Of a stretch of 42,140 nucleotides of DNA, positions 17,058-23,575 are shown piece after piece; position 1 is the first letter of the stretch; every line of letters begins with the position of its first letter. Source of the stretch: Cacconaster sp045617505 (GTDB lineage Bacteria; Bacteroidota; Bacteroidia; Bacteroidales; UBA932); the NCBI GenBank assembly GCA_045617505.1, contig JAZLIS010000059.1, positions 1-42,140 of the forward strand, in the 5' to 3' direction. The notes under the pieces were generated by a model that saw only the letters and a list, made by a program, of their open reading frames with translations, made no database searches and was not told where the DNA came from. The position numbers and the translations under genes were made by a program.

Positions 17058-17160
17058 TTGTGCGTGGACTGCTTGATTCCGCGCACGGCAGGGACAGGTT
17101 GCGTCGGCTGCTGAGCTTCAGTGCCTGAAAGTTGTGCGTCTTCGTGCTTCGAATTTTCTC
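17058..17160 (+). other. Structured, GC-rich intergenic segment; no gene seen
   Basis: After the exuT terminator, bases near 17058-17092 can form an RNA stem of about 12 pairs (TGTTGTGCGTGG with CCGCGCACGGCA, including G-U pairs) around an 11-nt loop. Near 17115-17133 a smaller hairpin centred on CTGAGCTTCAG follows. No open frame of interest is present. It could be a small RNA, a remnant, or a second termination zone. Confidence 0.3.
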
Positions 17161-17170
17161 TATAGCGATT

Positions 17171-17227
17171 TTTGCTGACACAAATTGTCAATAATCCTTT
17201 GTACCTTTACACAAACTGTTTGACAAA
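17171..17227 (+). promoter_or_regulatory. Promoter region of the Bro-N gene with operator-like dyads
   Basis: TTTG (17171-17174) and CCTTTG ending at 17201 lie 19 bp apart by the -33/-7 rule; TACCTTTAC at 17202-17210 is an alternative -7 box. Two dyads flank it: TGACA-CAAAT-TGTCA (17176-17190) and CAAACTGTTTG (17212-17222). TTGTCAA (17185-17191) is also inverted as TTGACAA (17220-17226). This symmetry around a start site suggests repression. Confidence 0.45.
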
Positions 17228-17231
17228 AAGT

Positions 17232-17366
17232 ATGAAAGATTGCCGTTCCTCCGATATTATTTCGCATGTCCTCCGTGGAGAGGATGAAACTGTGCTGTTT
17301 CAGGGGAATGATGTTCACTGTTCCGGAGTGGCGGAATTGGCAAATTGTAAAAAACAATTGAAATAG
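17232..17366 (+). CDS. Possible small protein (44 residues), unknown
   Basis: An ATG at 17232 opens a 44-codon frame (MKDCRSSDIISHVLRGEDET...) that ends 10 bp before the Bro-N gene. It would be the first gene of that transcript, just after the predicted start site. It has three Cys residues and no recognisable domain or signal. It may be a real small partner of the Bro-N protein or a chance leader frame. I do not recognise it. Confidence 0.3.
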   Translation: MKDCRSSDIISHVLRGEDETVLFQGNDVHCSGVAELANCKKQLK

Positions 17367-17376
17367 AAGAGATAAA

Positions 17377-18234
17377 ATGTCCAAGAAAACAGATATCAAG
17401 TTATTTGAAGAGCGTCAGGTGCGTTCAGTATGGGATGATCAGGAAGAACGATGGTATTTCTGCATTACAGATGTAGTCGGCATTCTTACGGACAGTATCA
17501 ATCCAATAGACTATATCAAGAAAATGAAAAAGCGGGATCCGCTTCTTGCCGAAGGGTGGGGACAGATTGTCACCCCCCTTTCCATAGAAACGAAAGGAGG
17601 TCCTCAAAAGATGAATTGTGCTTCATCTGAAGGTATTTTTCGTATCATTCAGTCTATTCCATCGCAAAAGGCAGAACCCTTCAAACAATGGATGGCTCAA
17701 GTGGCCTCACAACGCCTTGATCAATTGGCAGACCCCGAACTTAGTATCAACCAGGCACTTGAAGATTACAAACGCCTTGGCTATAGCGATAATTGGATTA
17801 ATCAGCGGCTGAAAAGCATCGAAATTCGCAAAGACCTGACTGATCAATGGAAATTGCATAATGTTCAGGAGGGGATGCAATATGCCACACTTACCGACAT
17901 CATCTATCAAGTATGGGCAGGCAGAACAGCCAAGCAGTATAAACAATTAAAGGGTCTCAAGAAAGAAAATCTTCGTGATAATATGACCAACGAAGAACTT
18001 GTGCTGAATATGTTGGCGGAACTCTCCACTACCAGCATCACCAAGGCAAAAGACCCGCAGTCCTTTGAAGAGAATATGCAGTGTGCAGCCGACGGAGGCA
18101 ATGTCGCGCGTGTTGCCAGAGAGGAACTGGAGGCAAAAACAGGGAAATCGGTAGTTTCACCATTAAGTGCGAAAAAGTTTTTTGAGAGTCAAAAAGTCAG
18201 AGAACTTGAAGAGAAGAAAAACAAAAAAGAGTAA
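17377..18234 (+). CDS. Bro-N domain protein with DinD-like C-terminal half
   Basis: The 285-residue protein begins with a Bro-N-type domain (about residues 5-110; VWDDQEERWYFCITDVVGIL is the typical opening). This domain is found in phage antirepressors, baculovirus BRO proteins and many stand-alone bacterial genes. The second half (about 125-275) resembles E. coli DinD in order and spacing: a KGLKKEN segment, NMTNEELVLNMLAE, a Thr-rich linker, GGNVARVAREEL and a Pro-rich tail. DinD is DNA-damage induced and reported to inhibit RecA filaments. Base composition is more AT-rich than in neighbouring genes, pointing to acquisition. No phage structural or integrase gene is adjacent. The binding target is unknown. 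Confidence 0.75.
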   Translation: MSKKTDIKLFEERQVRSVWDDQEERWYFCITDVVGILTDSINPIDYIKKMKKRDPLLAEGWGQIVTPLSIETKGGPQKMNCASSEGIFRIIQSIPSQKAEPFKQWMAQVASQRLDQLADPELSINQALEDYKRLGYSDNWINQRLKSIEIRKDLTDQWKLHNVQEGMQYATLTDIIYQVWAGRTAKQYKQLKGLKKENLRDNMTNEELVLNMLAELSTTSITKAKDPQSFEENMQCAADGGNVARVAREELEAKTGKSVVSPLSAKKFFESQKVRELEEKKNKKE

Positions 18235-18538
18235 CATATGGAATAGAACACATAGGCGTTGAAACAGGTTTGGACGTAACTGAAACGCTGATAATATAAT
18301 GTGCGGATGTCAAGTGTTGCAACAATTCGCTTGACTTTCGCATTAATTGCATATCAGATAATTATGATTCTATCACCTTATCAGAATACGATTTCGATGA
18401 TTACTGTCATAGGCTCGCAAATATGCCTCTTTTGTGGATTGAAAATCAATTATATCTGATATGCCGGTGTCGCCCCTCACGTAGGGGCGTGGATTGAAAC
18501 CGTTCACGACATAATGCTCGAACGTCTGTAAGGACGGA
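18235..18538. other. Gene-free interval with solitary CRISPR-like repeat and a decayed reading frame
   Basis: About 300 bp between the Bro-N and DUF1080 genes. It holds the single repeat at 18469-18500. Just before it is a stop-free plus-strand frame without a start codon (about 18300-18508) whose translation (SEYDFDDYCHRLANMPLLWI) looks protein-like and could be a gene remnant. No cas gene, leader or second full repeat is seen. Confidence 0.5.
18469..18500 (+). repeat. Solitary type I-C-like CRISPR repeat (32 bp)
   Basis: The 32-bp unit begins GTCGCCCC, contains the stem CGCCCCT/AGGGGCG around CACGT and ends GTGGATTGAAAC. Length, stem and 3' handle are those of type I-C (Dvulg) repeats. Only one full copy exists here; no second repeat follows within a spacer length (about 33-37 bp), so it is not called an array. 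A partial match (GTGGATTGAAA, 18434-18444) lies just upstream. Confidence 0.75.
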
Positions 18539-19168
18539 TTAATCCATCGGGGTCAGGACCACGTTGCGGAACTGTACGGGACCGCCTTCGCTCTGGAGCG
18601 CGATAGGACCGCTCTTGGCGAGGTCTGTGGCCTCGTTTTGGAGTACTCCGTTGACATATGTCGTGATGTGGCCGTCCTTGACTGTGATTACAGCTTTGTT
18701 CCATTCGCCCGGCTCGAACTCTGAGGATTCTGCAATCTTCTCTTTGCGTCCAATGATACCCTCGACCCATTCCACACCTTCGATGTGGGAGCCGGAAAGT
18801 GCCAGGAACTGTCCGGCGTCACCAGCCTTGAGCTGATGCTCGACGCAGGTCGGAAGCGGAGCGGAATGCTTCTCTATGTTTAGGAAGATACCGCTGTTGG
18901 AAGGCTCGCCAGGCCATCTCCATTCCACGGTGAGTGTATAGTTCGAATATTCCCGGAGTGTGTACATATAGCCGAAAGGCTGTCCTGCGATGTTGATTAC
19001 ACCGTCGCTGACATAGAATACGTCAGAAGCAGCGACGTTTTCGTCGGCGAGAACGAAGTCCCAGCCTTCGAGGTCGGTCCCGTTGAAAAGTGAAATGCCT
19101 CCGTTATTGCTGTTGCATCCTGCAGCAATGAGCGAGACGGTGAGAAGAGTGATGATTTTTGTTTTCAT
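18539..19168 (-). CDS. DUF1080 (3-keto-disaccharide hydrolase-like) lipoprotein
   Basis: The 209-residue protein has a lipoprotein signal (LIAAGC, Cys18) and a single concanavalin-like jelly-roll domain of the DUF1080 family: ISLFNGTDLEGWDF at the start, YTLTVEWRWPGEPSNSGIFL in the middle and GPIALQSEGGPVQFRNVVL at the end. Members of this family are extracytoplasmic; some hydrolyse 3-keto-glycosides, others are thought to bind sugars. Its GC content is like the chromosome and unlike the Bro-N gene beside it. It stands alone, facing left, with about 400 bp of gene-free DNA upstream. A link to the uronate locus is possible but unsupported. Confidence 0.88.
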   Translation of the reverse strand: MKTKIITLLTVSLIAAGCNSNNGGISLFNGTDLEGWDFVLADENVAASDVFYVSDGVINIAGQPFGYMYTLREYSNYTLTVEWRWPGEPSNSGIFLNIEKHSAPLPTCVEHQLKAGDAGQFLALSGSHIEGVEWVEGIIGRKEKIAESSEFEPGEWNKAVITVKDGHITTYVNGVLQNEATDLAKSGPIALQSEGGPVQFRNVVLTPMD

Positions 19169-19356
19169 AGTGAAGTAGCAATAATTATCTTATCAGTCAA
19201 AGAGTACAATCGTTAAAGATACAAAAAAGTTTGCGAGAAGACGTTTATCTCAAGTGAACGGGTACAACATATACTTGGGCGGTTACCATATCTGCTTCAT
19301 CCGTCTGAATAGATGAACACAAACGAAAGCAGTTAGTGGTCGTAAACGATGTCGGT

Positions 19357-19407
19357 TTGCGCAATACGCAAGTGATTAAGCCGGTTCGCGTCCGCGCAAC
19401 TTTTGAA
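19357..19407 (+). repeat. Second, diverged copy of the TTGCGCAATACGC hairpin element
   Basis: It shares TTGCGCAATACGC at its start and GCGCA followed by CTTTTGA at its end with the exuT terminator element (17010-17052). Its interior has diverged and the stem is imperfect (TTGCGC/GCGCAA outside, ACGC/GCGT inside). The two copies bracket the Bro-N/CRISPR-repeat/DUF1080 island. Confidence 0.55.
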
Positions 19408-19413
19408 GCTACG

Positions 19414-19444
19414 TCGGGGGAATTTAAGCCTCAAACTCCCCCGA
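19414..19444. terminator. Hairpin, possible bidirectional terminator
   Basis: TCGGGGGA and TCCCCCGA form a perfect 8-bp stem, with a few further A-T pairs inside, around a loop of up to 15 nt. It directly follows the second hairpin element. No strong T-run follows on either side, so termination is uncertain. Confidence 0.4.
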
Positions 19445-19577
19445 AATGACTGTTTGATGTGAAACGGGATGAAAAATCAAGAAAATCACCCCGCGGCAGA
19501 CTGGTGACCAGACTTCGACTCTGGCGCAGACCTATCCCTGCTGACGGATGCGTGACGATTCAGCTACCCGCGGCAAA

Positions 19578-20093
19578 TTATCGTTCAGTAGCGTCGGGTT
19601 CCACCATACTTCCGTAGTATGATATCCCGGTGCGTCTGGTACAGGTGCATTGGACCTGTACGGTTCCGTTGTTGTAGAACGTGAGGTTCACGTCCACGCG
19701 TTCGCCGCCGGTGGTGTTAGCCCGAAATTTCCAGACATAGACGCCTTTCTTGGCTTTCTTGTAGTTCTCCTTGATTTCTATCTCGCAGTCATCGAATCGG
19801 AGTCCTGCCTCGTCAATGCCGTACACAGCCGTCTCGGCGCGCCCGAAATATGGCAGGTCGGCTTTCAGTTTGCCGTCGCGGATGCAAATCCTGTATCCGT
19901 CAATGGAGGGGAACCCGGCCATCGAGGCGGGGCTGATATAGTTGATTTCCATTGTCAGACTGTGGGTGTCCAACGCCTTCTGAGTCAGCTCGGATACGGT
20001 ATCATCTTTGGCGGTGGCAGAGGTGGCGGCAGTTGCGGCAAAAGACATCATTGCCACTATGGCTGTTAAGAGTTTGAGTGCTTTCATTTTCAT
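19578..20093 (-). CDS. DUF4251 family exported protein
   Basis: The ATG at 20091-20093 gives 171 residues with a hydrophobic signal peptide (MKMKALKLLTAIVAMMSFAA, cleaved near ATSATA). The body is a DUF4251 domain: INYISPASMAGFPSIDGY, then LKADLPYFGRAETAVYG and VWKFRANTTGGE. The family is a Bacteroidota-specific exported beta protein of unknown role. An upstream in-frame ATG at 20127 is rejected because it lies beyond the efp terminator stem and would spoil the signal peptide. The chosen start directly abuts the terminator T-run, so no untranslated leader from a local promoter is evident. Confidence 0.82.
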   Translation of the reverse strand: MKMKALKLLTAIVAMMSFAATAATSATAKDDTVSELTQKALDTHSLTMEINYISPASMAGFPSIDGYRICIRDGKLKADLPYFGRAETAVYGIDEAGLRFDDCEIEIKENYKKAKKGVYVWKFRANTTGGERVDVNLTFYNNGTVQVQCTCTRRTGISYYGSMVEPDATER

Positions 20094-20123
20094 AAAAAAA
20101 GAGCCTGAAACTGGTCCAGGCTC
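20094..20123 (-). terminator. Rho-independent terminator of efp
   Basis: On the minus strand GAGCCTG and CAGGCTC pair perfectly around a 9-nt loop, followed by seven T residues. It lies 21 bp after the efp stop codon and ends exactly at the DUF4251 start codon. Confidence 0.85.
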
Positions 20124-20144
20124 ATCCAAGAATCTGTGGTTTCA

Positions 20145-20717
20145 TTATTTCACGCGCTCGCCGTATGAACGGTCGGTGGTGTTGACTCTGATTTTCTCGC
20201 CTTCGTTGATGAAGAGAGGAACCATAATGATTGCACCTGTTTCGAGCTTGGCTTCCTTGAGAGCACTCGTGGTGGCCGTGTCGCCCTTGACTGCGGGCTC
20301 GGTATAGACAACTTCGAGCTCAACGTATGTGGGAAGTTCGCAGGTTAGGCAGCGCTCGTCGTCACCGTCAACCTTGAACACCATCTCCACAACCTGCCCT
20401 TCTTTCATAAGGTCTGAGTTTTCAATCACGTCCTTGGGGAGCTGTATCTGATCGTAGGTTTCGGTATTCATAAAATTGAACCCGTCCTCTTCTCCATAAA
20501 GGAACTGATACTCGCGGTGTTCCACTGTAATCGTCTCGACCCTTGCACCTGCGGTGAAGGTGTTTTCGAGGATTCGTCCGTTTTCAAGGTTACGGAGTTT
20601 TGTCTTCACGAAAGCGGGGCCTTTGCCCGGTTTGACGTGCTGGAACCATACTATCGAGCAGGGTTTGCCGTTGAAATCAATGTAGAGACCGTTTTTGAAG
20701 TCAGCTGTTGTTGCCAT
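20145..20717 (-). CDS. efp: Translation elongation factor P
   Basis: The 190-residue protein has the three-barrel EF-P layout. The tip loop HVKPGKGPAFVKTK carries the conserved Lys32 (equivalent to the modified Lys34 of E. coli), and the C-terminal OB domain ends GEKIRVNTTDRSYGERVK, the family signature. EF-P rescues ribosomes stalled at proline stretches. Length is normal. It lies 17 bp after ispH on the same strand, has its own candidate promoter inside the end of ispH, and is closed by a clear terminator. Confidence 0.97.
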   Translation of the reverse strand: MATTADFKNGLYIDFNGKPCSIVWFQHVKPGKGPAFVKTKLRNLENGRILENTFTAGARVETITVEHREYQFLYGEEDGFNFMNTETYDQIQLPKDVIENSDLMKEGQVVEMVFKVDGDDERCLTCELPTYVELEVVYTEPAVKGDTATTSALKEAKLETGAIIMVPLFINEGEKIRVNTTDRSYGERVK

Positions 20718-20734
20718 AAAATATTGTTTTTGAA

Positions 20735-21601
20735 TTATTGTTCCGTTAGATTATGCAAATATACAAAAATTTCTTCCAATTGCCACTTGGGTGTGGAAGT
20801 TGCGCCGCAGATGCCCACGCTGTCACCGTCCTTGAAGACGGCGCAGTCTATCCTGGATGCGTTTTCGATTCTGTAACATCTGGGATTCACGCTGCTGCAC
20901 AGGTCGAAGAGGACTTTACCGTTGGAGCTTTCGCTTCCGCTCACAAAAAGGATAATATCGTGTTTCCTTGCAAATTCTTTCAGATGCTCGTATCGCTGCG
21001 TGACCTGCTTGCAGATTGTGTCGAAAACCTGGACATCGCACCCTCTCCGGCGGATATAATCGGCGATTCCCGCATATTCAAGGGCACTTTTTGTGGTCTG
21101 AGAGAAGAGCGCTACAGGCTTTGTGAAATCGATTTTAAGGGCGGCGGATTCGACGGAATCGACCACTATCGCATTCCCGTCGGTCTGTCCGACAAGACCG
21201 TTCACTTCAGCATGCCCGGCTTTTCCGAAGATTACGACCTGCCCGCCCTGTGGAGCCAGAAACTGATAGACCTCGCGGACCTTCTTCTGCAACTGCAGGA
21301 CGACGGGGCATGTGCAGTCGATTACTTTGAGATTGTTCTTCTTCGCCGTGAGGTATGTTGCAGGAGGCTCTCCGTGGGCCCGGATGAGTACAGAACGTCC
21401 GCATAATTTTTCCAGATCCTTATAAGAGATTATTTCAAGCCCCTTGGCCTTAAGTCTGTCAAGCTCTTCAGAATTGTGGACTATCGCTCCGAGAGAGTAG
21501 AATTTCTCCCCGTCTTCCAGATGCTGTTCGGCTTTTTCAACCGCCCGCACGACTCCGTTGCAGAAGCCGGAATGGGGGTCTATCTCCACCGAGAGTCTCA
21601 T
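20735..21601 (-). CDS. ispH: 4-hydroxy-3-methylbut-2-enyl diphosphate reductase
   Basis: The 288-residue protein carries the three iron-sulphur cluster cysteines of IspH at Cys14 (HSGFCNGV), Cys96 (VIDCTCPVV) and Cys197 (DTICKQVTQR), in the same positions as in the E. coli enzyme. The HGEPP motif and the ending GATSTPKWQLEEI are also present. It makes IPP and DMAPP in the last step of the non-mevalonate isoprenoid pathway. It overlaps cmk by 4 bp, a pairing common in Bacteroidota. Confidence 0.97.
   Translation of the reverse strand: MRLSVEIDPHSGFCNGVVRAVEKAEQHLEDGEKFYSLGAIVHNSEELDRLKAKGLEIISYKDLEKLCGRSVLIRAHGEPPATYLTAKKNNLKVIDCTCPVVLQLQKKVREVYQFLAPQGGQVVIFGKAGHAEVNGLVGQTDGNAIVVDSVESAALKIDFTKPVALFSQTTKSALEYAGIADYIRRRGCDVQVFDTICKQVTQRYEHLKEFARKHDIILFVSGSESSNGKVLFDLCSSVNPRCYRIENASRIDCAVFKDGDSVGICGATSTPKWQLEEIFVYLHNLTEQ
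20755..20763 (-). promoter_or_regulatory. Internal promoter for efp (-7 box)
   Basis: On the minus strand TATATTTGC is an exact -7 match, about 38 bp before the efp ATG and inside the last codons of ispH. The -33 element is weak. It would let efp be made independently of cmk-ispH. Confidence 0.45.
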
Positions 21602-22299
21602 AGCAATTTCAGATTGAATCTCTCCTGAAGGATTCCGTCAAGCCAGACCAGCTGCTCCTGTACAGTCATATCGCTGTTGTCCAAAACGATGGCATCGTCG
21701 GCCTGTTTGAGGGGATTCATTGCCCTGTGGGAATCGATGAAATCGCGTTCCGTCACGTTCTTGAGAATTTCATTGAAATTCACTTTCTGGCCGCTTTGCT
21801 CCATCTGCCGCATTCTACGCTCCGCCCTGATTTTGGTATCGGCCGTCATAAAGATTTTCAGGTCTGCGTTGGGAAAGACAGCTGTGCCGATGTCGCGGCC
21901 GTCCATCACGCAGCCCTTGCCACCGATGCGGTGGAGTTCGGCATCCACAAAGTTGCGCACAAAGGGAAGCGCGGCCACTGCACTCACGTTCGAGGCAACA
22001 TCCATTTGTCTGATACGTTCTGATACGTCATTGTCGCACAGGAAGATGCGGCTTTCTCCATTTCTGTTGTTGAAAAAAGAAATCTCCACCCGCCCCAGGA
22101 GAAGGTGCTCCTGAAGAGCCCGGTCGTCGATGCTTCCGTTCCATCCGATCAGCCCTGTTTCAAGCGCGTAGAGGGTCACTGAACGGTACAGCGCTCCGCT
22201 GTCGAGGTAAGGGATGCCCAGCCTTGCGGCAATTTCCTTGGCGAAAGTACCCTTCCCTGTGGAGGAGTGCCCGTCTATTGCGATAATCAGACCTGTCAT
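21598..22299 (-). CDS. cmk: Cytidylate kinase
   Basis: The ATG at 22299 gives 233 residues beginning MTGLIIAIDGHSSTGKGTF, with the P-loop GHSSTGKG at 10-17. YLDSGALYR, GRDIGTAVFP and the Arg-rich lid region ERRMRQME follow, all typical of Cmk. An in-frame ATG at 22323 is unlikely because a promoter -7 box at 22320-22328 places transcription start inside it. The enzyme phosphorylates CMP and dCMP. It heads the cmk-ispH-efp run. Confidence 0.95.
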   Translation of the reverse strand: MTGLIIAIDGHSSTGKGTFAKEIAARLGIPYLDSGALYRSVTLYALETGLIGWNGSIDDRALQEHLLLGRVEISFFNNRNGESRIFLCDNDVSERIRQMDVASNVSAVAALPFVRNFVDAELHRIGGKGCVMDGRDIGTAVFPNADLKIFMTADTKIRAERRMRQMEQSGQKVNFNEILKNVTERDFIDSHRAMNPLKQADDAIVLDNSDMTVQEQLVWLDGILQERFNLKLL

Positions 22300-22319
22300 A
22301 TCAGTTGATATTTGTTTCG

Positions 22320-22328
22320 GCAAAGTTA
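22320..22328 (-). promoter_or_regulatory. Promoter -7 box for cmk-ispH
   Basis: On the minus strand TAACTTTGC is an exact match to TAnnTTTGC, 20 bp before the chosen cmk start at 22299. A TTCG at 19 bp upstream is a partial -33 box. It decides the choice of start codon for cmk. Confidence 0.6.
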
Positions 22329-22403
22329 CGAAAAATACCTCAGCGAACGAAGCGAAATTATTCGTATCTTGCGAGGAATTTTGTACGAATAGAATTAGTG
22401 TAT

Positions 22404-23564
22404 ATGAAAATCCTGATTATCGATGACGAACGCAGCATACGCAACACTCTGAAGGAGATTCTGGAGTTCGAAGGTCACGTCGTATCGCTTGCGGAAGATG
22501 GGAAGCAGGGTGTCAATGCCGCTCTGGCCGAGAGTTTTGACGCCGTTTTCTGCGATATCAAGATGCCCGGTATGGACGGAATAGAGGTGCTTGAGACTCT
22601 TTCGAAAAGCGAATATGATGCGCCCGTGATAATGATTTCAGGGCACGGAGATATAGACACGGCCGTTAAATGCCTGAAGGGCGGGGCTTACGATTTTATT
22701 CAGAAACCGCTGGACCTTAACAGAATACTGATTACTTTGAAGAATGCGACCGACAAGACTTCCCTTGTCAAGGAGACTACCATTCTGAAGAAGAAGATTC
22801 AAGGCAAGTACGAGATGATAGGGGAATCCCCCGCTATCCGTCATATCAAGGATGTCGTGGACAAGGTGGCCGCGACTGATGCAAGAGTCCTGATAATGGG
22901 CTCCAACGGTACGGGCAAGGAGCTTGTTGCCCGCAGGATTCACGACAAGAGCCTAAGGGCCGGCTCTCCTTTCATTGAGGTGAACTGCGCGGCCATCCCC
23001 GGAGAACTGATTGAAAGTGAGCTTTTCGGACACGAAAAAGGCTCCTTCACTTCTGCCATAAAACAGCACAAGGGGAAATTCGAGCAGGCGGAAGGCGGCA
23101 CGCTCTTTCTGGACGAAATCGGCGATATGAGTCTGGCCGCACAGGCGAAGGTCCTTCGCGTCCTTCAGGAGAATAAACTGTCCCGTGTGGGCAGCGACAA
23201 GGATATAACGGTGAATGTCAGGGTGGTGGCGGCAACCAACAAGAATCTTACCGACGAGATTGCCAAAGGCAATTTCAGAGAGGATCTATATCACCGCCTG
23301 AGCGTCATTGTCATTCACGTACCTTCGCTCAGTGAGAGAGTTGAGGATATTCCACTGCTGATGAACCACTTCATCAGCCAGATAAGCAGGGAGGAGGGAA
23401 TCCCCGTGAAGAAGCTTCTGCCGGAGGCTGTGGCTGAACTGCAGAAACTGCCCTGGACGGGAAATATCCGGGAATTGAGAAACGTGGCCGAGAGACTGAT
23501 GATTCTCTGCGGCTCCCAGATAACGAAGGAAGACGTTGCGGCATACGCGACTCCCTCCATATAG
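22404..23564 (+). CDS. NtrC-like sigma-54 response regulator without DNA-binding domain
   Basis: The start at 22404 (MKILIIDDERSI) gives 386 residues; a longer frame from 22305 runs through the divergent promoter. Residues 1-115 are a receiver domain with Asp7/Asp8, phospho-acceptor Asp51 (FCDIKMPG) and Lys in IQKPL. The AAA+ domain (about 135-375) has Walker A GSNGTGKE, Walker B GGTLFLDEIGD, and arginine-finger region NFREDLYHRL. The sigma-54-contacting loop reads GSFTSA in place of the usual GAFTGA. The protein ends just after the AAA+ lid (ITKEDVAAYATPSI) with no Fis-type helix-turn-helix. It is therefore either an activator working from solution or a regulator of another kind. Its histidine kinase is not nearby. 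Confidence 0.93.
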   Translation: MKILIIDDERSIRNTLKEILEFEGHVVSLAEDGKQGVNAALAESFDAVFCDIKMPGMDGIEVLETLSKSEYDAPVIMISGHGDIDTAVKCLKGGAYDFIQKPLDLNRILITLKNATDKTSLVKETTILKKKIQGKYEMIGESPAIRHIKDVVDKVAATDARVLIMGSNGTGKELVARRIHDKSLRAGSPFIEVNCAAIPGELIESELFGHEKGSFTSAIKQHKGKFEQAEGGTLFLDEIGDMSLAAQAKVLRVLQENKLSRVGSDKDITVNVRVVAATNKNLTDEIAKGNFREDLYHRLSVIVIHVPSLSERVEDIPLLMNHFISQISREEGIPVKKLLPEAVAELQKLPWTGNIRELRNVAERLMILCGSQITKEDVAAYATPSI

Positions 23565-23575
23565 AGATTTCAGTT

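Larger units (their letters stand above)
19169..19577. other. Gene-free interval with several hairpins
   Basis: This stretch of about 410 bp separates DUF1080 from the DUF4251 gene. It contains a diverged copy of the exuT hairpin element (19357-19407), a second hairpin (19414-19444), an 11-bp palindrome CTGGTGACCAG (about 19508-19518) and two copies of CCCGCGGCA near 19491 and 19568. I find no open frame or tRNA in it. Confidence 0.5.

Noticed and set aside
16502..17191. A 229-codon minus-strand open frame spanning the exuT terminator
   Set aside because: It is antisense to exuT and runs through the perfect terminator hairpin. The translation is rich in His, Arg and Gln with no domain.
17377..18234. 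The Bro-N gene as evidence of a prophage
   Set aside because: No integrase, capsid, terminase, tail or lysis gene lies within several kilobases. The only recombinase is 16 kb away beside susC.
18434..18500. A two-repeat CRISPR array
   Set aside because: Only one full repeat is present. The upstream match covers 11 contiguous bases, and the spacing between the two (23-24 bp) is too short for a type I-C spacer.
19481..19577. A tRNA-like cloverleaf in the palindromic stretch before the DUF4251 gene
   Set aside because: No consistent acceptor stem, TTCRA loop or D-loop could be placed. The symmetry comes from CTGGTGACCAG and two CCGCGG sites.
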